Assembly (NCBI GenBank): GCA_009885905.1
Contig: VFJU01000493.1
Location: 1 to 5,936, forward strand
From: Verrucomicrobiota bacterium
GTDB lineage: Bacteria > Verrucomicrobiota > Verrucomicrobiia > Verrucomicrobiales > Akkermansiaceae
Direction of reading: 5' to 3'
DNA length: 5,936 nt
This document shows, piece after piece, positions 1 through 5,936 of this stretch. Both the position numbers and the translations under genes were made by a program. The notes beneath the pieces are model-generated. The model saw only the letters and a list, made by a program, of their open reading frames with translations. It was not told the origin of the DNA and made no database searches. Position 1 is the first letter of the stretch; each line of letters opens with the position of its first letter.

Positions 1-834
1 AAAGCTCCCGAGGTGACACCGCTATCGCTGCCGGGCAGTGAACCGTTAGTTTTCCGTAAGGTCGGGGACACCGAACTTCGTCTGCATGTCGTCAAGCCGA
101 AGGACTGGGTGACGGGTGGAAGTCTGCCTTGCTTTGTTAGTTTCTTCGGAGGTGGGTGGAGCAGCGGAACTCCAGTGACAAGTATTCGATGGGTCAAGTG
201 GGCTGCTTCGGAGGGAATGGTCGGCATTGCACCCGATTACCGAACAAAAAATCGTTTTGGCGGAACACCGGAAGATTGTGTTGCCGATGGGAGGGCGGCG
301 ATCACTTGGATCCAGTCTCACGCAAACGAACTTGGAATCGACCCCCAAAAAATTGTGGTGTTCGGCGGATCTGCTGGAGGTCACGTTGCTGCCTGGACTG
401 CGATTCCGAATCTTGGCCCTAGTCGCGAAGATCCCGCGCCGTTGGTGAAGCCGATGGCGTTGATTCTACTCAATCCGGTGACCGACACCAAGGACGGTGG
501 CTACGGGGGAACCAAGCGATTTGGTAATGATGCATCTCGCGCCCTGGCCTGCTCGGTGCTCGATCAAATGCCGGCCAAGATGCCGCCAATGATCGTGTTT
601 CACGCCACTGCGGACACCACGGTGCCTTATGCAAACTCGGTCGCTTTCAGGGACAGGCTTGTGGCTAATGGAAATCGCTGCGAGTTGGTCACGTTTGATG
701 GACTCGGGCACTCGTATAATTCTAGCAAGTTTGGCGAGGCGGGAAAACTCGCAGACATCAAGACTCATGGAGATGTCAGTCAATTTTTATCTAGCCTTGG
801 TTTAATTCAAAATACCGCTACACCTACGAACTGA
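1..834 (+). CDS. Alpha/beta-hydrolase esterase, 5'-truncated
   Basis: A serine hydrolase of the alpha/beta-hydrolase fold, in the group often annotated as acetyl-xylan, feruloyl or carbohydrate esterase. The frame is open from base 1 to the TGA at 832-834, so the true start, and any signal peptide, lies left of the window; the GTG at 13 is probably internal. Numbering from that GTG, I see an oxyanion-hole motif FGGGW (residues 45-49), the nucleophile elbow GGSAG with Ser120 (codon 370-372), the probable acid Asp201 in HATADTTVPY, and the base His233 in GLGHSY. The triad is therefore complete. The usual HGGGW histidine is Phe here, which I recall as common in planctomycete and verrucomicrobial relatives. 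It lies 25 bases before a sulfatase gene on the same strand, which suggests that it removes ester groups from the same glycan. The fold is certain; the substrate is inferred and could be another short acyl ester. Confidence 0.88.
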   Translation, partial: KAPEVTPLSLPGSEPLVFRKVGDTELRLHVVKPKDWVTGGSLPCFVSFFGGGWSSGTPVTSIRWVKWAASEGMVGIAPDYRTKNRFGGTPEDCVADGRAAITWIQSHANELGIDPQKIVVFGGSAGGHVAAWTAIPNLGPSREDPAPLVKPMALILLNPVTDTKDGGYGGTKRFGNDASRALACSVLDQMPAKMPPMIVFHATADTTVPYANSVAFRDRLVANGNRCELVTFDGLGHSYNSSKFGEAGKLADIKTHGDVSQFLSSLGLIQNTATPTN

Positions 835-859
835 TTCCGCTCTGGGATCGATCATCAAT

Positions 860-2647
860 ATGCAAAATCTTACCGTCTTCGCCGCAGCACTGCTGTCGGT
901 TTCATCACTCCTAGCAGCGGAAAAAAAACCGAATGTTCTTTTCATCGCGGTGGATGATCTTCGACCTGAACTTGGTTGCTACGGTAACAAGATCATTAAA
1001 ACTCCGAACTTCGATCGGCTTGCCGCACGCGGTCTTGTCTTCAATCACGCCTACGTCCAGCAAGCGGTCTGCGGTCCTTCACGCACCGTTGTGATGACTG
1101 GCAAGCGCCCGGATGCCACGCGTGTTTGGGATCTCGACACTCATTTTCGCGTTGCCATGCCGGAGGTGGTGACCTTGTCGCAGTATTTTAAAGCAAACGG
1201 ATATTTTTGCGCTGGCCTGAGTAAAATCTATCATCGCGGACTCGAGGACGGTCGTTCGTGGAGTGTACCGCATTGGTATCCTAACGGAACCGCCGTCGAC
1301 ACTGATCCGTTAGATTGGAAAAAACAAATCAAGTCCAAACACAGTGTGATCACCGCCGAGTATGGTGACCCTACGTCGAAAGTTGCTAGCCCAAAGCCGG
1401 TGAATGATTCGGAAAAAGCTGGTAAACCGGGTCCAGCATTTTCGGCCAGCACCAAGTCTGACGACGAACTTCCCGACGGAGCGACCGCAGCGGAAGCGGT
1501 GAAGCGGCTTCATGATTTAAAGGAGGAGTCCGCTCCATTTTTTCTCGCTGTTGGATTTCTGAAGCCGCATCTCCCGTTCGTCTCGCCGAAAAAATATTGG
1601 GATCTTTACGACCCTAACCAAATTCCAGGCCCAGTGGATAACAAGCTGCCGGCGGGAACTCCGGCATTCACAGGACACGACAACGGCGAATTTCTCGCTT
1701 ACCCAGGCAGCCCCACGCGCGGAAACCCTATTCCTGAGGATTACGCGAAAGCTGCTCGCCACGGTTACTATGCTGCGATCAGCTACGTCGATGCACAAAT
1801 CGGTCGTTTGTTAGATGCTCTGGACAAGGAAGGACTATCCGACAACACCGTCATCGTGCTCTGGGGTGATCATGGTTGGCACCTTGGTGACCATGGATTG
1901 TGGGGTAAGCACACCAATTTTGAAACCGCGGCTCGCGCACCTCTAATCATCAGTTTGCCTAAGCAGAAATCCGCAGGTAAAAAGTGCGAGGTGCCCGTTG
2001 AGTTTGTGGACATTTATCCGACGCTGACCGACGTCTGTGGTTTGCCAACTCCGTCCGACGTCGACGGTGTTAGTTTGAAACCTTTTCTCGAAAATCCAAA
2101 TGCATCTTCTAGCAAGATTGCTGTGAGTCAATACCCCCGCAAAGCCGGCAAAACGGGTAGCGTAGATCTCATGGGCTATAGTTTTCGCGATGCACGTTGG
2201 CGCTGCACGTTATGGCGTGAGCTTAACGGCACCAAAGTTATTGCTACCGAACTTTACGACGAGGTGAGCGACCCCGTTGAGCTAACGAACGTGGCAGACA
2301 AGCCCGAGAATCGTGCGGTGATCGAAGCCATGTCAAAACTTCTCCCCCCAGCGATCCCCGCTGTGGACAAATCAGCTCCTAAGTACAAGAAAAACAAACT
2401 CGTCTCGCCCGGCGCTTCGGCGGCGGAAGGCAAGCCCGAGCAAGCCTCAGGGGCCTCAGATCGAGGTGCGAAGTTTGATAAAATTGACGTCCAGAAAACC
2501 GGTAAATTGACGCGTGCCGAGTACATTGCATCGCAGTCGGACGCCGCTGTCGCCGCAGATCGTTTCGACAAATGTGACACCGACAAAGACGGCAGCATCA
2601 CTCGCGAAGAATTCATTCTAGGTGGAAAGAAATCTAAAGCTCAATAA
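860..2647 (+). CDS. Iduronate-2-sulfatase-like sulfatase with C-terminal EF-hand pair
   Basis: A secreted formylglycine-dependent sulfatase of 595 residues, hydrolysing sulfate esters, probably on a polysaccharide. A signal peptide covers about residues 1-20, followed by the sulfatase start [19 protein letters not shown]. Visible active-site residues are Asp32 and Asp33 (metal), Cys71 and Arg75 in CGPSR, Lys122 and His125 in SKIYH, His237 in LKPHLPF, Asp337 and His338 in GDHGWHLG, and Lys350 in LWGKHTNFE. These match human iduronate-2-sulfatase motif for motif, and SQYPR and MGYS further on also fit that family. A low-complexity linker (about 505-533) leads to two EF-hands (534-586), which human iduronate-2-sulfatase lacks. 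The ATG at 860 is preferred because it puts the signal peptide at the N-terminus; no clear Shine-Dalgarno precedes it. The real sulfated sugar need not be iduronate: bacterial members act on varied algal or animal glycans. Confidence 0.93.
   Translation: MQNLTVFAAALLSVSSLLAAEKKPNVLFIAVDDLRPELGCYGNKIIKTPNFDRLAARGLVFNHAYVQQAVCGPSRTVVMTGKRPDATRVWDLDTHFRVAMPEVVTLSQYFKANGYFCAGLSKIYHRGLEDGRSWSVPHWYPNGTAVDTDPLDWKKQIKSKHSVITAEYGDPTSKVASPKPVNDSEKAGKPGPAFSASTKSDDELPDGATAAEAVKRLHDLKEESAPFFLAVGFLKPHLPFVSPKKYWDLYDPNQIPGPVDNKLPAGTPAFTGHDNGEFLAYPGSPTRGNPIPEDYAKAARHGYYAAISYVDAQIGRLLDALDKEGLSDNTVIVLWGDHGWHLGDHGLWGKHTNFETAARAPLIISLPKQKSAGKKCEVPVEFVDIYPTLTDVCGLPTPSDVDGVSLKPFLENPNASSSKIAVSQYPRKAGKTGSVDLMGYSFRDARWRCTLWRELNGTKVIATELYDEVSDPVELTNVADKPENRAVIEAMSKLLPPAIPAVDKSAPKYKKNKLVSPGASAAEGKPEQASGASDRGAKFDKIDVQKTGKLTRAEYIASQSDAAVAADRFDKCDTDKDGSITREEFILGGKKSKAQ
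2459..2617 (+). other. EF-hand pair at the C-terminus of the first sulfatase
   Basis: This segment encodes residues 534-586. The second loop (residues 573-584, DTDKDGSITREE) is a canonical EF-hand with Asp at positions 1, 3 and 5, Gly at 6, Ile at 8 and Glu at 12, so calcium binding is expected. The first loop (543-554, DVQKTGKLTRAE) keeps Asp1, Gly6 and Glu12 but has Gln and Thr at positions 3 and 5, so it may bind weakly or not at all. The module resembles the one ending the next gene: 35 of 53 aligned residues are identical by my count. Confidence 0.85.
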
Positions 2648-2656
2648 TCCAAATTT

Positions 2657-4219
2657 ATGAAACACTCGATTCTGTCTACGATCGCGCTCTTCCTCGCGCC
2701 GCTGCCTCTGTTGCACGCGGCTGAATCCGCAGCGCCGCGCAAACCTAACATTATTTTGATCCTCGCAGATGATCTCGGTAATGGTAACATCGGTTGCTAT
2801 GGATCTGATCAATTTAAGACTCCTAACATTGATGCACTAGCAAAAAGTGGTATGCGCTTTGAGCGCTGTTTCAGTGCACCCGTTTGCGGACCATCACGGG
2901 CCTTGCTGATGACTGGGCGTTACGGTTTCCGGACCGGTATGATTGGGAATGATAAGGACAGCCCAAAAGTCCTTCTTGCGGGTAACGAAATCATGATTCC
3001 CAAGATCCTCAAACCGGCGGGCTACGTCACGGGACAGGTCGGCAAGTGGAGTCAGGTGCCACTGGAGCCGAGTGATTGGGGATTCGACGAATTCCTGCGA
3101 TTCAAAGCCAGCGGCGACTATTGGAATACCCAGGAGCGGGCCGAGAGCTATACCTTGAACGGCAAGCAGGTCCCCTTGGCCGACGGTGAATACCTACCTG
3201 ACAAGATGAATGAATTCGCTATCGACTTCATCACCCGCCACAAGGACGAGGCGTTCTTCCTTTATTACCCGATGTCGCACGTCCACACCGACATCCTTCG
3301 CACGCCGGACAGCGCACCGGACAGCAAGGATCTATTCATGGATAACATCAACTACATGGACAAGTTGGTGGGTCAACTGACTGCCGCGCTCGAGCGCTTG
3401 AAACTGAGGGACAACACCATCGTTTTCTTCATTGGTGACAACGGCGTGCATCCCGGTGAATCGGAGCGCTCGACCATCCGTGGAAGGCGTATCTCTGGAG
3501 CTAAAGGGATGATGTTAGAAGGTGGCAGTCTTGTGCCATGCATCGCGAGCTGGCCGGGCACGATTCCTGCGGACAAGGTCTCACAAAACCTCACAGATTT
3601 TTCCGACTTTTTTCCAACGATCACTGAACTCGCTGGCGGCAAACTGCCGGAAGGCGTGATGATCGATGGCAGAAGCTTCGCGCCGATCCTCAAAGGCGAG
3701 GCGGGAAACCCTCGTGAATCCATTTTCGTGCAACTCGGGAGAAACTGGTATGCCCGGGAATCCGCTTGGAAATTGACTCATGCGAACGAGCTCTTCGACA
3801 TGAGCGATGCGCCTTTCGTCGAGAAGGCCGTCGCTGCTGATTCGACCGACCCCGAAGCCATCGCCGCCCGCAAGCGCCTGCAGGGATTCCTCACTCAACT
3901 CAATGTTTCCGGTGGCAAGATAAGCCATGGCGATGGCACCGGTAAAAACGAGGAAAAGCCCGAGAAGCCCGCAAAGAAGGCGAAGACGAAAAAGGATGAT
4001 TCCTCTACTCCCGCACCAGTCCCCGAAACGCCTCCTGCTGATGACCGTGGTGCGAAGTTCGACAAGCTCGATAAGGGAAAGACCGGCAAGGTGACGCGTG
4101 AACAATATTTAGCAAAACAGTCCGACGCGGAGAAGGGCGGCAAGCGCTTTGATAAAATCGACACTGACAAGGATTCTGTTCTAACCCGTGAGGAGTTCAC
4201 TGCAACGCCTGCTCAATAG
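2657..4219 (+). CDS. Arylsulfatase-A-like sulfatase, GKWSQ variant, with EF-hand pair
   Basis: A secreted sulfatase of 520 residues. A signal peptide ends near residue 21 (LLHA/AES). Metal ligands Asp38 and Asp39 lie in LADD, and the formylglycine site Cys77 with Arg81 in CGPSR (Cys codon 2885-2887). Further active-site residues are Lys130 in GKW, His210 in SHVH, Asp261 and Asn262 in GDNG, and Lys283 in GAKG. These align with human arylsulfatase A Asp29, Asp30, Cys69, Arg73, Lys123, His229, Asp281, Asn282 and Lys302. The position matching His125 is Ser132 (GKWSQ instead of GKWHL), so a normally conserved catalytic histidine is missing. The catalytic region ends near 427, then a Lys/Pro/Glu-rich linker and an EF-hand pair (463-515) follow. 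The start lies 9 bases after the preceding stop, implying coupled expression, with no clear Shine-Dalgarno. The sulfatase fold is sure; substrate and catalytic competence are open. Confidence 0.92.
   Translation: MKHSILSTIALFLAPLPLLHAAESAAPRKPNIILILADDLGNGNIGCYGSDQFKTPNIDALAKSGMRFERCFSAPVCGPSRALLMTGRYGFRTGMIGNDKDSPKVLLAGNEIMIPKILKPAGYVTGQVGKWSQVPLEPSDWGFDEFLRFKASGDYWNTQERAESYTLNGKQVPLADGEYLPDKMNEFAIDFITRHKDEAFFLYYPMSHVHTDILRTPDSAPDSKDLFMDNINYMDKLVGQLTAALERLKLRDNTIVFFIGDNGVHPGESERSTIRGRRISGAKGMMLEGGSLVPCIASWPGTIPADKVSQNLTDFSDFFPTITELAGGKLPEGVMIDGRSFAPILKGEAGNPRESIFVQLGRNWYARESAWKLTHANELFDMSDAPFVEKAVAADSTDPEAIAARKRLQGFLTQLNVSGGKISHGDGTGKNEEKPEKPAKKAKTKKDDSSTPAPVPETPPADDRGAKFDKLDKGKTGKVTREQYLAKQSDAEKGGKRFDKIDTDKDSVLTREEFTATPAQ
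3941..4042 (+). other. Lys/Pro/Glu-rich interdomain linker
   Basis: Residues 429-462 of the second sulfatase are dominated by Lys, Glu, Pro, Ala, Asp, Ser and Thr, with repeated EKPxK-like steps and then a Pro-rich stretch (TPAPVPETPP). No fold is expected. It probably works as a flexible tether between the catalytic domain and the EF-hand pair. Confidence 0.7.
4043..4201 (+). other. EF-hand pair at the C-terminus of the second sulfatase
   Basis: This segment encodes residues 463-515 and begins with DRGAKFDK, exactly as the module of the preceding gene does. The second loop (502-513, DTDKDSVLTREE) has Asp at positions 1, 3 and 5 and Glu at 12, but the usual Gly at position 6 is Ser. The first loop (472-483, DKGKTGKVTREQ) lacks the position 3 and 5 ligands and has Gln at 12, so it is probably non-binding. 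Calcium affinity may be lower than in the other copy. Confidence 0.8.
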
Positions 4220-4243
4220 TCATTTCGGAATTCATCAATCTTT

Positions 4244-5602
4244 ATGATAATTCAAATACAAAAATTTCTAGCATGTGCAGTGATCGTTTTTGCGGTCGGG
4301 CAGGCTAGCGCTGCGGATTCCTCTGCGCCCAAAAAACCTAACATCATCTTTATCTTGGGTGATGATGTGGGTCTTGGCGACATTGGTTGTTCGGGTTCAG
4401 ACCGCTACAAGACGCCTAACATCGATGCTCTCGCCGCGGGTGGAACTCGCTTTGCAAATGCTTACACGGTGTCATTGTGTGGACCATCTCGCGCGACGAT
4501 CATGACTGGGCGCTACCTCTTCCGCACGGGTGCGACCAATCAGGATGCTGTTGGAAAGATCAAACCCACCGATGAAGTTCTAACGCCATCGATGCTTAAG
4601 CCGGCAGGGTACGCGACCTCGGCGATTGGCAAGTGGAGTCAGTTTCAACTCACCCCTGCAGACTTTGGGTTCGACGACTATCTGGTTTTTAAAGGCAGTG
4701 GAATTTTTTGGAACACACAAGCAAAAGGCAAGGAATACGATTTGAATCGGCAGATGATTCCTCTCAAGGATAAGGAGTATCTACCCGATCTCATGCATGC
4801 CCACCTCGTGGATTTTATCAGCAAGCATCACGACGATCCTTTCTACGTTTATTATTCCATGTCCCATCTTCATGCGGATATCTTGCCGACTCCCGACAGT
4901 GCGCCAGACAGCAAGGATCTATATGCGGACAACATCGCTTACATGGACAAGTTGGTCGGTAAATTGGTCGCGGAACTGGATCGCCAAAAGCTTCGCGAAA
5001 ACACCTTGGTCATCTACTTTTGCGACAATGGAACCGCTAACAAATATGCCGAAACATCAACCGTCGGCGGGCGCCGGTTGTTAGGAGCAAAGGGCTCGAT
5101 GCAGGAGGGTGGCAATCGCGTGCCGATGGTCGTCAACTGGCCTGGCACGGTCCCAGCAGGCAAGGTCTCCGAGGACTTGATTGACTCCAGCGATTTCTAC
5201 CCAACCTTTGCCGAACTCGCCGGTGCAAAGCTGCCAGCGGGTGTCGTCATCGATGGTCACAGTTTCGCCGCGCAGTTGCAGGGAGAAATAGGCAAGCCGC
5301 GTGATTCGATTTTCATCCAACTCGCGAGAAACTGGTATGTCCTGGAACGCGGTTGGAAGCTGAATCAGGCTGGCGAGCTATTCAACATGAGCGGCGCGCC
5401 GTGGGAAGAGATCCTCGTGGCAGCCGATACCCAAGACCCCGTTGCCTTGGCGGCACGCAAGCGCCTGCAAGCTACCTTGGATCGTCTGAATCCGGCAGGC
5501 GGGCATCTGGATCAGGGCGATCCCTCCGGTCGCCATGCCAGCAATATCGCGAAGAAGAACAAGAAGAAGGACAACAAACAGGAGCCGACAGGCGAAGAAT
5601 AA
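4244..5602 (+). CDS. Arylsulfatase-A-like sulfatase, GKWSQ variant, no EF-hand
   Basis: A secreted sulfatase of 452 residues, paralogous to the gene just upstream: 28 of 49 residues match over 112-160 of both proteins and 36 of 50 over 201-250. The signal peptide probably ends at AxA (ASA, residues 21-23). Active-site residues are Asp40 and Asp41 in LGDD, Cys79 and Arg83 in CGPSR (Cys codon 4478-4480), Lys130, His210 in SHLH, Asp261 and Asn262 in CDNG, and Lys283 in GAKG. The arylsulfatase A His125 position is again Ser132 (GKWSQ), so the substitution is shared and not random decay. The protein stops soon after the catalytic region with a short basic tail (KKNKKKDNK, 437-445) where the paralog continues into linker and EF-hands. 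No Shine-Dalgarno is evident before the ATG, 24 bases after the previous stop. Likely the same substrate class as its neighbour, with different positional or chain-length preference; this is inferred. Confidence 0.92.
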   Translation: MIIQIQKFLACAVIVFAVGQASAADSSAPKKPNIIFILGDDVGLGDIGCSGSDRYKTPNIDALAAGGTRFANAYTVSLCGPSRATIMTGRYLFRTGATNQDAVGKIKPTDEVLTPSMLKPAGYATSAIGKWSQFQLTPADFGFDDYLVFKGSGIFWNTQAKGKEYDLNRQMIPLKDKEYLPDLMHAHLVDFISKHHDDPFYVYYSMSHLHADILPTPDSAPDSKDLYADNIAYMDKLVGKLVAELDRQKLRENTLVIYFCDNGTANKYAETSTVGGRRLLGAKGSMQEGGNRVPMVVNWPGTVPAGKVSEDLIDSSDFYPTFAELAGAKLPAGVVIDGHSFAAQLQGEIGKPRDSIFIQLARNWYVLERGWKLNQAGELFNMSGAPWEEILVAADTQDPVALAARKRLQATLDRLNPAGGHLDQGDPSGRHASNIAKKNKKKDNKQEPTGEE

Positions 5603-5619
5603 CACCCAATCCATCTGAC

Positions 5620-5936
5620 ATGAAACTCAACACTCTCATCCTCACCATCGTTTCCGCCGCGGCCTGCACTCTGGCTGGAGCCGCGCCGAAGAAGCCGAAT
5701 ATCCTGTTCATCGCCGTGGATGATCTCCGCCCGGAGCTCGGCTGCTATGGCAAGGACTACATCAAGAGTCCTAACATCGACCGAATCGCCAAAGCGGGCA
5801 TCGTTTTCAAGCGCGCCTATTGCCAGCAAGCGGTCTGCTCTCCGTCGCGCAGTAGTTTGATGACCGGCACCCGCCCGGACACGACGAAGGTGTGGGATCT
5901 GGTCACTCATTTCCGCAAGAACACGCCGGATGTCGT
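5620..5936 (+). CDS. Iduronate-2-sulfatase-like sulfatase, 3'-truncated
   Basis: The N-terminal 105 codons of another secreted sulfatase; the frame is open to the window edge, so the gene continues to the right. An ATG at 5620, 17 bases after the previous stop, begins a Lys-containing, hydrophobic signal peptide (about 1-22). The sulfatase start follows: [19 protein letters not shown] with metal ligands Asp34 and Asp35, then CSPSR with formylglycine site Cys73 (codon 5836-5838) and Arg77, then [14 protein letters not shown]. It matches the first sulfatase of the window at 55 of 80 aligned residues, so it belongs to the same iduronate-2-sulfatase-like group. The signal contains SAAAC, a poor lipobox, so lipoprotein anchoring is possible but less likely than ordinary cleavage. 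Whether it carries EF-hands cannot be seen. GC content is higher than in the matching part of its paralog. Confidence 0.9.
   Translation, partial: MKLNTLILTIVSAAACTLAGAAPKKPNILFIAVDDLRPELGCYGKDYIKSPNIDRIAKAGIVFKRAYCQQAVCSPSRSSLMTGTRPDTTKVWDLVTHFRKNTPDV

Larger units (their letters stand above)
1..5936 (+). other. Probable operon: esterase plus four sulfatases
   Basis: All five genes share one strand, with gaps at 835-859, 2648-2656, 4220-4243 and 5603-5619. None of these gaps can hold a stem-loop terminator followed by a T tract, and none shows a convincing -35/-10 pair. The promoter and any regulator are outside the window. No formylglycine-generating enzyme, glycoside hydrolase or transporter is visible here; a working locus would need the first of these somewhere in the genome. 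Confidence 0.7.

Noticed and set aside
13..15. GTG as the start of the esterase
   Set aside because: The same frame is open to base 1, no ribosome binding site precedes it in the 12 visible bases, and the protein would lack an export signal. A start left of the window is more likely.
846..853. GATCGATC palindrome between the esterase and the first sulfatase
   Set aside because: Eight bases with no loop and no T tract; too short for a terminator, and such palindromes are expected by chance.
853..859. CATCAAT directly before the start at 860, and again at 4233-4239 before the start at 4244
   Set aside because: Seven bases at different distances from the ATG and absent before the other two starts; most likely coincidence.
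921..928. Run of eight A residues early in the first sulfatase, a possible slippage or phase-variation site
   Set aside because: It encodes the Lys-Lys before PN that the other sulfatases here also have in similar form (KK or RK before PN), so ordinary coding constraint explains it. No alternative product in another frame looks meaningful.
3581..4105. Open frame of 174 codons on the minus strand, opposite the second sulfatase
   Set aside because: It lies wholly over a well-supported sulfatase gene and its translation shows no recognisable domain or signal. It follows from the codon use of the plus strand.
4268..4276. Possible lipobox (FLAC) in the signal peptide of the third sulfatase
   Set aside because: The Cys lies at the beginning of the hydrophobic stretch, too early for lipoprotein cleavage, and a good AxA site follows at residues 21-23.
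5512..5910. Open frame of 132 codons on the minus strand across the junction of the last two sulfatases
   Set aside because: It covers the end of one real gene and the conserved start of another, including the CSPSR region, and has no recognisable protein features.

Overview
The window is one tightly packed, single-direction (+) gene cluster from a bacterium that probably degrades sulfated polysaccharides. It holds five genes with almost no intergenic DNA: the 3' part of an alpha/beta-hydrolase esterase, three complete secreted formylglycine-dependent sulfatases, and the first 105 codons of a fourth sulfatase that runs off the right edge. The gaps between genes are 25, 9, 24 and 17 bases. None holds a convincing terminator, and no start has a strong Shine-Dalgarno sequence, so co-transcription from a promoter left of the window is the simplest reading.

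Likely organism (inference): a member of the Planctomycetota-Verrucomicrobiota-Chlamydiota group, most likely a marine or algae-associated Verrucomicrobiota. Reasons are the stacked sulfatase paralogs, the FGGGW-type esterase, the fusion of sulfatases to C-terminal EF-hand pairs, the moderate GC content and the weak ribosome binding sites. No rRNA, tRNA or species marker is present, so this is not firm.

Layout: 1-834, esterase (5' end missing). 860-2647, iduronate-2-sulfatase-like sulfatase with a C-terminal EF-hand pair. 2657-4219, arylsulfatase-A-like sulfatase with a Lys/Pro/Glu-rich linker and a similar EF-hand pair. 4244-5602, a close paralog of the previous gene without EF-hands. 5620 to the window end, a second iduronate-2-sulfatase-like sulfatase, clearly related to the first. 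The four sulfatases thus follow an A-B-B-A order.

How they may work together (inference): all sulfatases carry export signals and the CxPSR motif in which cysteine is oxidised to formylglycine, so they would act in the periplasm or outside the cell after modification by a maturase encoded elsewhere. The esterase could remove acyl groups while two different sulfatase types remove sulfate at different positions of the same glycan. The most unusual point is that both arylsulfatase-A-like paralogs lack the histidine normally found in the GKWH active-site motif: each reads GKWSQ, while every other catalytic and metal-binding position I could place is intact. No mobile element, CRISPR array, RNA gene or recognisable regulatory site was seen.
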